Assembly (NCBI GenBank): GCA_016721865.1
Contig: JADKHF010000041.1
Span: 62,001-126,000 of the forward strand
Origin: Nitrosomonas sp.
GTDB lineage: Bacteria > Pseudomonadota > Gammaproteobacteria > Burkholderiales > Nitrosomonadaceae
Direction: 5' to 3'
DNA: 64,000 bases
Numbering within the stretch: position 1 is the stretch's first letter; each line of letters begins with the position of its first letter. Below are positions 46,307-56,304 of this stretch, piece by piece. The position numbers and the translations under genes were made by a program. The notes under the pieces were generated by a model that ran no database searches, was not told where the DNA came from, and saw only the letters and a list, made by a program, of their open reading frames with translations.

Positions 46307-47002
46307 ATGAAGTTTTCTATTTACCGCTATGATCCCGATAAAGATGAAAAACCTTACATGCAGGATTACGACATTCAGTTGGCGGCGACCGACAAGATGT
46401 TGCTGGATGCGTTGCTACGCATTAAATCGGTCGATGACAGTCTGAGTCTGCGTCGTTCCTGCCGTGAAGGAGTGTGTGGTTCGGATGCAATGAATATTAA
46501 TGGCAGTAATGGACTGGCTTGCATTACACCGATCAGTAGCTTAAAAGAGCCGATAGAGATACGTCCATTACCCGGATTGCCGGTCATTCGTGATTTGATT
46601 GTGGATATGACGCAATTTTTCCACCAATATCATTCCGTCAAACCTTATCTCATTAATAATGATCCGCCGCCTGAAACAGAGCGGTTACAATCACCTGCAG
46701 AAAGGGCAGCTTTGGATGGCGCTTACGAGTGTATTTTATGTGCGTGTTGTACTACATCATGTCCTTCTTTCTGGTGGAATCCGGATAAATTCGTAGGGCC
46801 AGCCGGGTTATTGCAAGCTTATCGTTTTCTTGCTGATAGCCGGGATCAGGCGACTGCTGAGAGATTGGATAATCTGGAAGACCCTTACCGGCTGTTTCGT
46901 TGTCATTCCATCATGAATTGCGTTGCTTCATGTCCAAAAGGCTTAAATCCGACCAATGCAATTGGAAAAATCAAGGATATGATGGTAAAAAGAATGGTAT
47001 GA
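46307..47002 (+). CDS. sdhB: Succinate dehydrogenase iron-sulfur subunit
   Basis: A 231-residue iron-sulfur protein of complex II that passes electrons from the flavoprotein SdhA to quinone. The [2Fe-2S] site is visible as SCREGVCGSDAMNINGSNGL, and the [4Fe-4S]/[3Fe-4S] sites as CILCACCTTSCPSFWW and CHSIMNCVASCPKGLNP. Start at ATG 46307 (MKFSIYRYDPDKDEKPY) fits the family. The stop overlaps the sdhE start. The genes that should precede it, sdhC, sdhD and sdhA, are missing; an IS4-type element sits in their place. Confidence 0.95.
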   Translation: MKFSIYRYDPDKDEKPYMQDYDIQLAATDKMLLDALLRIKSVDDSLSLRRSCREGVCGSDAMNINGSNGLACITPISSLKEPIEIRPLPGLPVIRDLIVDMTQFFHQYHSVKPYLINNDPPPETERLQSPAERAALDGAYECILCACCTTSCPSFWWNPDKFVGPAGLLQAYRFLADSRDQATAERLDNLEDPYRLFRCHSIMNCVASCPKGLNPTNAIGKIKDMMVKRMV

Positions 47003-47232
47003 AGGAGTTTGAGCGCGCACGCTGGCGATGCCGACGCGGCTTGCTTGAGCTGGATATTGTTCTGCAACGTTTTATGGATCGATACTACATGCAATTGGAT
47101 GAATCAGGTCTGGAACAGTTTGAACGGTTATTAGCATTACCGGATAATGATTTGTGGGATTTGATCACGGCAAGACAAATTACTGCAGATGATAACTTTC
47201 AGAAGGTATTGAAATTATTGCAAAAATGTTAG
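46999..47232 (+). CDS. sdhE: SdhE, FAD assembly factor for succinate dehydrogenase
   Basis: A 77-residue protein that promotes covalent attachment of FAD to SdhA. The family motif RRGLLELDIVLQRF (the RGxxE patch) is visible near the N-terminus, followed by FERLLALPDNDLWDLI. ATG 46999 overlaps the sdhB stop (ATGA), and the gene is followed by gltA. Confidence 0.9.
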   Translation: MKEFERARWRCRRGLLELDIVLQRFMDRYYMQLDESGLEQFERLLALPDNDLWDLITARQITADDNFQKVLKLLQKC

Positions 47233-47311
47233 ATTTCGGATGGTAATCTGAGGATTCTGAAATCATCTTATAGTGCACACTAATTAATCTAAGCGACATG
47301 TGGAGAAGTAA

Positions 47312-48613
47312 ATGGCACAAAAAGGCATAGCAACATTAAATCTTAATGATGGCAGCGCACCCATCGAACTACCTGTTTTATCAGGAACGATGGGGCCCGA
47401 TGTGGTTGATATTCGCGCACTGCATGCAAAAAGTGGCTTATTTACTTACGATCCAGGGTATTTGTCGACGGCCAGCAATAGCTCTGACATCACCTTTATT
47501 GATGGTGACAAAGGTATTTTGTTATATCGCGGATATCCCATCGAACAACTTGCGACACACTGTGATTTTGTCGACGTCTGTCATCTTCTGATGAAAGGCG
47601 AATTACCCGATACTCAGCAGAAATCAGAATTTGATAATTCGATTAAAAATCATTCCATGTTGCACGAGCAATTGGTCAGGTTTTTTAGCGGATTCCGGCG
47701 GGATGCGCACCCAATGGCAGTTATGGTGGGTGTCGTAGGGGCATTATCCGCTTTTTATCATGAAGCCCTGAATATCTCGGATCCGGCGTATCGGGAACAA
47801 TCCGCCTTTCGCCTGATAGCAAAATTGCCTACGATTGCGGCAATGGCCTATAAATACAATATCGGCCAGCCCTTTATCTATCCGCAAAATCGATTAGGTT
47901 ACGCGGAAAACTTCCTGCATATGATGTTTGCCGTACCGAGTGAAAAATATGAAGTGAATCCTGTGATTGTTCGCGCACTGGATCGGATTCTGATTTTACA
48001 TGCGGATCATGAACAAAATGCTTCCACTTCAACAGTTCGATTGGTCGGCTCCAGCGGGGCGAATCCTTTTGCATGTGTTTCGGCAGGGATTTCTTGTTTG
48101 TGGGGACCTGCGCATGGTGGTGCCAATGAAGCGTGCTTGAATATGCTGGAAGAGATCGGCGATGTTTCACGCATTGATGAATATATCAAACGCGCTAAAG
48201 ACAAAGACAGTAACTACCGGCTGATGGGTTTTGGTCATCGTGTATACAAAAACTTTGATCCACGCGCCAAGTTAATGCGCGAAACCTGTCATGAAGTTCT
48301 GAATGAGCTGGGTTTGCACAATGACCGCTTATTTAAACTGGCGTTACAACTAGAAAAGATTGCATTGGAAGATGAATATTTTATTTCCAGGAAACTATAT
48401 CCCAATGTAGATTTTTATTCAGGAATCGTGCAGCGTGCCCTGGGGATACCTACCAAAATGTTTACCGCTATTTTTGCCATGGCCAGAACAGTGGGGTGGG
48501 TGGCGCAATGGAGTGAAATGGTTTCTGATCCGACCCATAAGATCGGGCGTCCGCGTCAATTGTATACAGGTACAACGATACGCGATATACCCAGTTCGTA
48601 TTCAAGAAAATAG
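47312..48613 (+). CDS. gltA: Citrate synthase
   Basis: A 433-residue type-II citrate synthase joining acetyl-CoA and oxaloacetate. Catalytic His appears in LWGPAHGGANEACLNML near residue 268, the second active-site His in GFGHRVYKNFDPRAK near residue 309, and Asp in YPNVDFYSGIVQRALG. AGGAACTATAAACG-type helices are family typical. Preceded by a good ribosome-binding site (GTGGAGAAG). It ends with TAG. Between sdhE and sucA on the same strand, the conserved betaproteobacterial order. Confidence 0.96.
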   Translation: MAQKGIATLNLNDGSAPIELPVLSGTMGPDVVDIRALHAKSGLFTYDPGYLSTASNSSDITFIDGDKGILLYRGYPIEQLATHCDFVDVCHLLMKGELPDTQQKSEFDNSIKNHSMLHEQLVRFFSGFRRDAHPMAVMVGVVGALSAFYHEALNISDPAYREQSAFRLIAKLPTIAAMAYKYNIGQPFIYPQNRLGYAENFLHMMFAVPSEKYEVNPVIVRALDRILILHADHEQNASTSTVRLVGSSGANPFACVSAGISCLWGPAHGGANEACLNMLEEIGDVSRIDEYIKRAKDKDSNYRLMGFGHRVYKNFDPRAKLMRETCHEVLNELGLHNDRLFKLALQLEKIALEDEYFISRKLYPNVDFYSGIVQRALGIPTKMFTAIFAMARTVGWVAQWSEMVSDPTHKIGRPRQLYTGTTIRDIPSSYSRK

Positions 48614-48640
48614 CTTTCTTTCATAAAGGCTGCCCATTTT

Positions 48641-51479
48641 ATGAACAAGCAATTGTTTGATGATTCCGTTTTATCCGGCGCAAACGCTTCGTTTATTGAA
48701 GCGGTTTATGAAGATTATCTGCATAACCCGAATTCTGTTGCGTCAGCCTGGCGTGAATACTTTGATCAGTTCGCTAAGCAACAGGATACCGTTGTTAATA
48801 AAAGCTCCCAAGGTATAGTCAGCAGCGCTTCTGTGACCACAGCCACAACATATTCCGGGTCTGAAAGTCAGATCACACTACCAGATGTGATGGCTGCTGA
48901 TTCTGAAGATCGAAAGCAGGTTGCAGTACTGCAGCTCATCAACATGTATCGCTATCTGGGCCTGAATCAGGCGAAGCTGGATCCTCTTGGACTCAAACAA
49001 CAGTCTGATGTGCCTGAGTTGGATCCCGCTTACTTCGGATTCACCGAAGCGGATATGCAGAAGGTATTTAATACCGGTTCATTAGTGGGGCCTGAGCACG
49101 CCACGCTGCGTGAAATTCTGCAAATCCTGCGGGAAACTTATTGCGGCTCCGTCGGTGCGGAGTATATGTATATCTCTTCAGTCGAACAGAAACGTTGGAT
49201 ACAAGCGCGATTGGAAGGGCAACGATCGAATCCGAACTATTCGGATGATTATAAACGCCATATTCTGGAGCGGCTCAATGCGGCGGAGGGGTTGGAAAAG
49301 TACCTGCATACACGATATGTCGGACAGAAACGTTTTTCCGGAGAGGGTAACGAAAGTCTAATACCATTGCTGGATTGTTTAATCCATCGCGCAGGCAAAG
49401 CAGGGATTCAACAGATTGTGATGGGCATGGCGCACCGTGCCAGACTCAATGTGCTGGTGAACACATTGGGTAAGATGCCTGCTGATCTTTTTCGCGAGTT
49501 TGAAGAAAAACAACCCCAGGATTTACCATCAGGTGATGTGAAATATCATCAGGGTTTTTCTTCCGCAATAACAACATCGGATGGCATTGTTCGATTGGCC
49601 TTGGCATTCAATCCTTCGCATCTGGAAATTGTTAATCCAGTGGTCGAAGGCTCTGTGCGAGCTCGCCAGCATCTTTTAAATGACAAACTGGGTGACAAGG
49701 TGCTGCCGGTATTAATACACGGCGATGCCGCATTTGCCGGGCAAGGCGTAGTCATGGAAACACTCAATTTGTCGCAAACCCGTGGATATGGCACCGGTGG
49801 CACGGTGCACATTATCATCAATAATCAGATTGGGTTCACGACTTCGGATCCGCGCGATAGCCGTTCGACATTATATTGCACCGATGTGTCCAAAATGATC
49901 GAGGCACCTATTTTTCATGTCAATGGTGATGATCCAGAAGCTGTCATCATGGTGACCGAGCTGGCGTTTGATTTTCGCATGCGGTTTCACAAAGATGTCG
50001 TTATCGACATGGTTTGTTTTCGCCGTCTTGGCCACAATGAGCAGGACGAACCCATGGTGACGCAACCCAAGATGTATCAGATCATCAGCAAACACCCCGG
50101 TACCCGCAAACGCTATGTTGATAAACTTGTGGGGGAAGGCGTGATTAAACCGGAAGACGCAGATGGTTTGGTTCAGTCCTATCGGAATGCCATGGATGAA
50201 GGAGTCAATCCCAACAAAGCTGTTTGTTATGACTATAAATCTCCGTACACCATCAATTGGGAGCCTTTTCTTAAGCCATTTAAATGGAACAAGAAAGTTA
50301 AAACCGGTGTTGCAGTTCAAACCCTGAAACAGCTTGCAGTGCGGTTGACTGATATCCCTGAAGACTTCAGGCTGCAGCAAGAGTTGAAAGATTATTGCTG
50401 ACCGGCGTTTAATGGGAAAAGGAGAATTATCACTGGATTGGGGAATGGCGGAAAATCTAGCCTATGCTTCTTTGTTGAAGGAGGGCTATCCAGTGAGACT
50501 CTCGGGTCAGGATTCGGGACGCGGCACTTTCTTTCACCGCCATGCTGTATTACATGACCAGGTAACAGCAGATCAGGACGAACGCATTTATATTCCGCTA
50601 CGCCATATTCATCCAGAGCAGCCGGATTTTGTTGTCATCGATTCGATGTTATCCGAAGAAGCGGTATTGGGTTTTGAATATGGTTACGCAACCACACAAC
50701 CGAACGAACTGGTGATCTGGGAAGCACAGTTTGGTGATTTTGCCAATGGCGCGCAGGTGGTAATTGATCAATTTATCGCATCTGGCGAAGCCAAATGGGG
50801 GCGTGTGTGCGGTCTGGTGATGATGTTACCGCATGGCTATGAAGGGCAGGGACCCGAGCACTCTTCCGCGCGGCTGGAGCGCTATTTGCAGTTATGTGCG
50901 GATTATAATATTCAGGTCTGTGTGCCTTCGACACCGGCGCAAATGTTTCATGTGCTGCGGCGGCAGATGATCCGCCCGCTGCGCAAGCCGCTGATCATCA
51001 TGAGTCCGAAAAGCATGTTGCGGCATAAAGAATCGGTATCGCGCCTGGAAGATTTGGCGCAGGGTCATTTTTATCCGGTCATTTCCGAAGTCGATAATCT
51101 CGAGCCGGAATCCATTAAACGGATAATCGCCTGCAGCGGAAAAATCTACTATGAACTGCTGGCTTATCGCAAAGAGCATCACATCACAAATATGGCGATT
51201 ATTCGTATGGAGCAGCTTTATCCATTTCCGCATGAAGAATTTCAAGCAGAAATCGATCGCTTCAGCAATGCCAAAGAAGTGATCTGGTGCCAGGAGGAGC
51301 CAGGCAATCAGGGCGCATGGCATCGCATTCAGCATTATTTGCTGCGCCACATGCAACCCGACCAAGTGCTGGGATACGCACTGCGGGCATCTTCGGCTTC
51401 TCCGGCGGTGGGTTATACGGCGCGGCACCGGTTTACGCAGAATGAATTAATCGTGGCAGCATTCAGAGATAAAATCTAG
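48641..51479 (+). pseudogene. sucA: 2-oxoglutarate dehydrogenase E1 component, frameshifted
   Basis: The thiamine-diphosphate subunit of the 2-oxoglutarate dehydrogenase complex. The first part (586 residues) includes VLQLINMYRYLGLNQAKLDP, MGMAHRARLNVLVNTLGK, HLEIVNPVVEGSVRARQ and FNPSHL. It stops at TGA 50399-50401 after QQELKDYC; removing one A from the run at 50387-50389 gives KIIADRRLMGKGELSLDWGM and continues through the E1 C-terminus (LSGQDSGRGTFFHRHAVL, EEPGNQGAWHRIQHYLLRH) to TAG 51479. Rejoined length is about 945 residues, as expected. Confidence 0.92.
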
Positions 51480-51491
51480 AAAGAGGGCACC

Positions 51492-52748
51492 ATGCTAGTT
51501 GAAGTCAAAGTACCCATGTTATCTGAATCCGTAGCTGAAGCTACCTTAATATCCTAGCATAAAAAGGCAGGAGATTACGTCAGTCGATCAGAAAACCTGG
51601 TCGATATCGAAACGGACAAGGTGGTACTTGAATTACCCGCTCCCAGTGCCGGTGTATTGACCAAAATTTTAAAAAAAGATGGCGCAACGGTTGCCAGCGG
51701 TGAAGTCATCGCCACCATTGAAACGGAAGCAACTACTGCCACCGCTAAGCCGGATAACCAACCGGCAGTATCTGCCGCTGAAAAGCAATCTGTGATAGCT
51801 ACTGGAAGAAGTGCTGAAAATGCCAGCGCCGAGGAAATCGATCAAGTAATACCGATGCTGATGCCGGCCGCGCGCAAACTGGCGGAAGAAAACAACCTGA
51901 AAGCAACGGAAACCACTGCAATCAAAGGTACCGGTTTGGGCGGGCGCGTTACTAAAGAAGATGTGCAAGCGTATATGGCAAACAAATCGGGGGGGACTGC
52001 AAAAGTTGAACCTGAATCCGTTTTAACGGGTAAACCAATAGCAGGGGCGCGCACTAAACGCAGAGTGGCGATGTCCCGATTGCGGCAGCGTATTGCTGAA
52101 CGTTTGGTGCAGTCACAATCCACCGCAGCAATTCTGACTACATTCAATGAAGTCAATATGCAGGCGATCATTGATCTGCGCGCGCGCTACAAAACAGAAT
52201 TTGAAAAGGAACATGGCGTCAAGCTTGGCTTTATGTCGTTCTTCGTCAAAGCTGTCATTGCTGCGTTAAAGAAATATCCGATTATCAATGCATCCGTTGA
52301 AGGCAATGACATTGTTTATCACGATTACTATGACATCGGCATCGCCGTCGGCAGTCCGCGTGGGCTGGTAGTGCCGGTTATTCGGGATGCAGACCGGTTA
52401 TCGCTGGCCGGGATTGAGCTGCAGATTGCCGAATTTGCCAAGCGTGCGCAAGACGGAAAACTGACGATTGATGAACTCAGCGGCGGTACTTTCTCGATTA
52501 CCAATGGCGGTGTATTCGGTTCCATGCTGTCCACCCCGATCATCAATCCACCGCAAAGCGCCATTCTGGGTATCCATGCCACTAAAGAACGGGCAGTGGT
52601 CGAGAACGGGCAAATCGTGATCCGTCCGATGAATTATCTGGCTTTGTCGTATGATCACCGGATTATCGATGGCCGGGAAGCGGTGTTGTCTCTGGTGGCG
52701 ATGAAAGAAGCGTTGGAATATCCTATGAGTCCGTTGCTGGAAGCATAA
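51492..52748 (+). pseudogene. sucB: Dihydrolipoamide succinyltransferase E2, with an in-frame amber codon
   Basis: The lipoyl-bearing core of the 2-oxoglutarate dehydrogenase complex. ATG 51492 gives MLVEVKVPMLSESVAEATLI-S, then TAG (51555-51557) where relatives have Trp, then HKKAGDYVSRSENLVDIETD and the lipoyl Lys in DIETDKVVLELP. The remainder, in the same frame, has a peripheral-subunit-binding domain (MLMPAARKLAEENNLKATE, GTGLGGRVTKEDV) and the catalytic domain with DHRIIDGREAVL. A single G-to-A change (CCTGG to CCTAG) explains the break. Ends TAA 52748. No lpdA follows. Confidence 0.92.
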
Positions 52749-52931
52749 ATGTTCTTGATACCTAGGCGAGCGTTCGAGATATTCATATTGTTGTTCTAAA
52801 ACAGAAAGACGATATTTACAGATAGGGTGCGCGGTGCCTGATTATGGATTTTAGAAACTGAATCGAGTAAATGTTCGAGAGCCAAAGAATCTGACAAGTG
52901 ACTATTAACCAATATTGGACTATAAATTATT

Positions 52932-53879
52932 ATGAGATTTGAAAAGCGCGATCATTGCCCATCCTGCAACGGAACAACGTTTACTGAACTTCATCGGACT
53001 GCTTATGACGCGCATGGTTTGCAGTCCTTTCTAACCGCATATTATTCTGCGGTGCCACCGGGGCGGCTTCAAGAAGTGCTCAATGGCGGCACGTTCTCCA
53101 TTGTCGAGTGTGGGGGGTGCGGGCTGATTTTTCAGCACATGCTGCCTTCCGATGCAATCCTTGCGGAAATATATGGAAACTGGCTCGGCCGGAACGATCC
53201 TCTTGCCCCTTCTAAACCGCCAATGCCACTTGATTATTACACTTACATGGCGCAAGAAATCATGCAACTGATCGCTTTTTTGCAGAAGCGGCATGGGCGC
53301 GATCGCAGACTGCGCTTTCTCGATTATGGAATGAGCTGGGGAAATTGGGTGCTAATGGCGCAAAAATTCGGTGTTGAAGTATTCGGCGTGGAAAAATCGC
53401 CTATAAAATGCGCTTATGCGCAGTCTCGAGGTATCAAAGTGCTGTCGGTTGAAGAACTGTCAAGATACAGTTTTGACTTTATTAGCATGGAGCAGGTGGT
53501 CGAACATTTGTCCTTTCCGCGCCAGACAGTGTTGACGATGAAGGATGCTCTGGCGAGCGGAGGTATAATAAAAATCAGTGTGCCAGATGGAAGTCACATG
53601 AAATCTGTACTGCGATCATGGACATGGGATGGTGCCATAGCGCAGAAGGACAAAATCATGCCGTTGCATCCGCTCGAACACCTTAACTGCTTCACACCTT
53701 TATCACTGCAAAAATTCGCTAAAGGCTGTGAATTGAAACCCGTCTCACTGCCGCTAGGTCTGGTTTACGCTTACTCTACTGATTGGAGTAATCCTCGTGC
53801 AGTGGCAAAAAACTTGCTTCGGCCAATTAAACGATTTGTTCTGCATAAAGGCTGCAATGAGCTCTTTGAACGCATGTAG
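52932..53879 (+). CDS. Class-I SAM-dependent methyltransferase with an N-terminal zinc-ribbon-like motif
   Basis: A 315-residue protein. N-terminal Cys pairs CPSCNGTTF and VECGGCGLIF look like a zinc ribbon seen in several sugar- or polyketide-modifying methyltransferases. The SAM fold follows: RLRFLDYGMSWGNWVLMAQK (motif I, with G-x-S-x-G in place of the usual G-x-G-x-G), VFGVEKSPIKCAYAQSRGIK and FDFISMEQVVEHL. The C-terminal part contains MPLHPLEHLNCFTPLSLQKF. The substrate is not apparent. It replaces the expected lpdA behind sucB. Confidence 0.8.
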   Translation: MRFEKRDHCPSCNGTTFTELHRTAYDAHGLQSFLTAYYSAVPPGRLQEVLNGGTFSIVECGGCGLIFQHMLPSDAILAEIYGNWLGRNDPLAPSKPPMPLDYYTYMAQEIMQLIAFLQKRHGRDRRLRFLDYGMSWGNWVLMAQKFGVEVFGVEKSPIKCAYAQSRGIKVLSVEELSRYSFDFISMEQVVEHLSFPRQTVLTMKDALASGGIIKISVPDGSHMKSVLRSWTWDGAIAQKDKIMPLHPLEHLNCFTPLSLQKFAKGCELKPVSLPLGLVYAYSTDWSNPRAVAKNLLRPIKRFVLHKGCNELFERM

Positions 53880-54168
53880 ACTTCTTTCAAGTGCAGTGGG
53901 ATTGAATGCAAATCGCGTGGAAAAGACCAAATTATGATTCTCTCGATGAATTTTGTCTGCCAGTGTTGTTCCATAAAAGCATTGTCACCTCAACAACAGC
54001 TGAGATTATTCTTAATAAGAATAATAATTCTTAGTTTTGGACCTCGTATCGACAGTAAAGATTCCTCGCGGTGCTCGAAATGACAGTTCTTTTAAAATAC
54101 CCTAATGGCCCGAGTCAGGCGACGGATGATTCGCTTGCGTGGGTGTGCGGTTGCAGCGGGATAACGGC
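53880..54168. other. Intergenic interval with small palindromes
   Basis: Between the methyltransferase and the DUF2269 gene. attcttaataagaat (about 54009) is a short AT-rich palindrome, and aagattcctcgcggtgctcg, then aaatgacag (54058-54089) matches the inverted-repeat element at 33921-34000. No gene. Confidence 0.45.
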
Positions 54169-54703
54169 TCATTGGTTTGCCGTCCAGGGATAAAGACGCG
54201 GAATGAAAAGCGTCAGCGCAGCGGCAAGCGCTATGGCCGACCAGTGAACCCACAACAAACACTTCCCAATTATCGGGTTTGAGCGCGCCCAGTGTGATGA
54301 TCAGGAACAGCATGGGTAAATCGAGAAAATGCGTGAATGCCGGAATATTTTCAGCGCGCGCTTTTTCCAATTCGGGCGTAAATTCACCAACCTCTAAAGC
54401 CTCCTGAGTCAGACGCCGCAAGCGCATGAAGTAGATCCGGGTAACGGTATTGCCCTCGATGAACTCAAAAACAAACAGGAAGACCATGCCCGCAAGCCAG
54501 GGTATGGAAATAAAATTCCAGCCACCAAAGAATTCAACAATCAACCAGGTGCCGGAGATGAGGAGAACAATTGCACCCGGAACAACGACGCCGTCGTAAA
54601 ACACCGCAATGTTGCGCACGGACTCGGAAAATCGCACCAGCTCACGCGACTGCCGGGATCGCAAATCACTCAGCCAAACACCGATCAAGCCGCCGCCAAT
54701 CAA
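54169..54703 (-). pseudogene. DUF2269-family membrane protein, frameshifted near the C-terminus
   Basis: Four membrane helices: GGGLIGVWLSDLRSRQS, VVVPGAIVLLISGTWLIVEF, IPWLAGMVFLFVFEFIEGN and LPMLFLIITLGALKPDNWEV. A TTG at 54703 is the only plausible start, though family-like sequence (ITYELLKLAHIIGAVL) extends upstream to about 54750 without ATG, GTG or TTG. Near 54238 one extra G shifts the frame; corrected, the protein ends AIALAAALTLFIPRLYPW at TGA 54169, the typical family end. Function unknown. Confidence 0.65.
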
Positions 54704-55145
54704 GACGGCGCCGATGATGTGTGCGAGTTTTAGCAGTTCGTAGGTAATGGTTTTGAGTCCTTAGTGAGGCGCTGGCCGTTCATCGTCTCAGCATTGCGAC
54801 GTAATTCGGGCAGAAGCATCTTTGCCAGAGTATTACTCAAGTGTTTGCTCTCTTAAGAAAAACCATATAACATATTGATAAAAAATGATTAAATTTTACG
54901 ATATTTTTGTGTTTCTTCGGGGCTATTTGCGGCTGCGGCCCGATTACTACGCTATTCAAATCCTATGGCATTCAACGTTCAAGCTGGGGGATACGCCGCC
55001 AGTATGTAGAGTTGAGGAGCGCGGGCTTCAGAGTTTCCTAATGCCCTGACAAATTACGTAGTTGCATTCAGGCCGGCTTCTACGAGAATAATGTCGGAGG
55101 CTATATCAAAGTGCGTGCGAAAGTAGATCGGTGAATATGTTAATG

Positions 55146-55596
55146 CTAGAGCCTGTACAATTCCGTCTTCAGCGGATGAGTTGCCACTTGTAGGTGATAA
55201 AAAACGCCGAAGGCAGTTGCGAGAGGATCGAAAGTGCAAGTGTCTGGGTTTCTTGTCGCTGCTCGCGCATATTCAGGGCATCTTGAGATGAATGTTTGGT
55301 ATACATTTGCACCATAAGGACCAGAGCGCCCCATATGCTCCCAAACCTCCAGATATCCTTTGCGCACTTGCTTTCCAACAGCTGAGTTACCAAGAGCAAC
55401 AACGATTGCATAGTCTTGAGCGAATCCAGTGAGCGCGAGCAATTCTCGATGGTAATCCTTAATAGATATTTTTGCTCTTTTTAGAAGTATCTGCTCTTGA
55501 TCAGAAATGTCACTCATTGCGCACGATGTATTAAGACTCAGCAAGAAGACGCCCAATTTCTATTGGTGGCATCGACGAGAAATCTGGCTTGTTCAT
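55146..55596 (-). pseudogene. Unrecognised protein, probable frameshift near the start
   Basis: An excellent site (GGAGGA, 55605-55600) precedes ATG 55596, opening MNKPDFSSMPPIEIGRLLAE before a TAA after 18 codons. The next frame continues NTSCAMSDISDQEQILLKR, then AKISIKDYHRELLALTGFAQ, GYLEVWEHMGRSGPYGANVY and ends LKTELYRL. One missing base near 55540 would join the two; otherwise translation could begin at ATG 55517. The protein is soluble, with Cys residues in SRCPEYARAATRNPDTCTF. I recognise no domain. It follows the HEPN-like gene by about 37 bases on the same strand, so the two are likely one operon. Confidence 0.55.
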
Positions 55597-55633
55597 ATTT
55601 CCTCCGAAAAAATACCTAGTCCTTGCTCTATTA

Positions 55634-56113
55634 TTAGAGGTTGATATTGATGATGACCCAGTTCTCAAAGTCATCCTCGTTTTCGATTGCCACATTTAAC
55701 TTTTGAGCATTGGCTAGGGCTCGCTTAATCATCCAATAAGCTTCGTCGCAGAGATTGATGGAGATGTATTCCTGGTCAGGTAACACAAGATGCTTCAGCG
55801 AATTGCGGGCAGTGTTCCATTCGTCAACTATTTTATTGTCGGAATTTCCTTCCATAACGGTGAGACCGGTCTTCGCACGTATTTCCTGAATAGATTGGAT
55901 TGACTCGCGGATGGCCGGAAGTTCAGATTTTTGTAGTAGTAACTTGCCGACGATTTCTTCGGCAGCTCCAGCCAATGTGATTGCACACAGAAACTTGTTT
56001 GCAACGAACAGGGATATCGCCTCAATAAGCTGCGTTTCAGCGACTAAGGTTTTCGAAAGGGTTGTAACGCCTTCGTAGCCAAGCGTAGGAATTGGCAAAA
56101 CAGTAATCTCCAA
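55634..56113 (-). CDS. HEPN-like protein of unknown function
   Basis: A 159-residue helical protein. AISLFVANKFLCAITLAGAA, then EEIVGKLLLQKSELP, is the alpha-helical pattern of HEPN-superfamily members, and WNTARNSLKHL contains R-x4-H, the HEPN ribonuclease motif. HEPN proteins occur as toxins in toxin-antitoxin modules, in abortive-infection systems and as nucleic-acid or nucleotide-binding domains. Here it heads a probable two-gene unit with the 55.1-55.6 kb gene. The Rx4-6H motif is short and occurs by chance, so a nuclease role is an inference. No antitoxin of a known family is beside it. Confidence 0.5.
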   Translation of the reverse strand: MEITVLPIPTLGYEGVTTLSKTLVAETQLIEAISLFVANKFLCAITLAGAAEEIVGKLLLQKSELPAIRESIQSIQEIRAKTGLTVMEGNSDNKIVDEWNTARNSLKHLVLPDQEYISINLCDEAYWMIKRALANAQKLNVAIENEDDFENWVIININL

Positions 56114-56304
56114 TTAAAATTAGATTTCTGAAATGACGCAATCAATTGCGTCAAAAATATGAATCAATGCAGTAAGCTTCATGATATTCCCTTATCTTTT
56201 ATGATCATGGCTCGATTGAGCGAGTCATCAATGCGATGATACCAGACTCCTAATATGACAGATACCTGACTGAATGGATTACTTCATGACGCAATAGTCT
56301 CTTA

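Noticed and set aside
33749..51557. TAG recoding (amber suppression or reassigned codon) as an explanation for three in-frame TAG codons
   Set aside because: mlaA (16462-16464), gltA (48611-48613) and sucA (51477-51479) end with TAG at normal positions, so TAG is a working stop codon.
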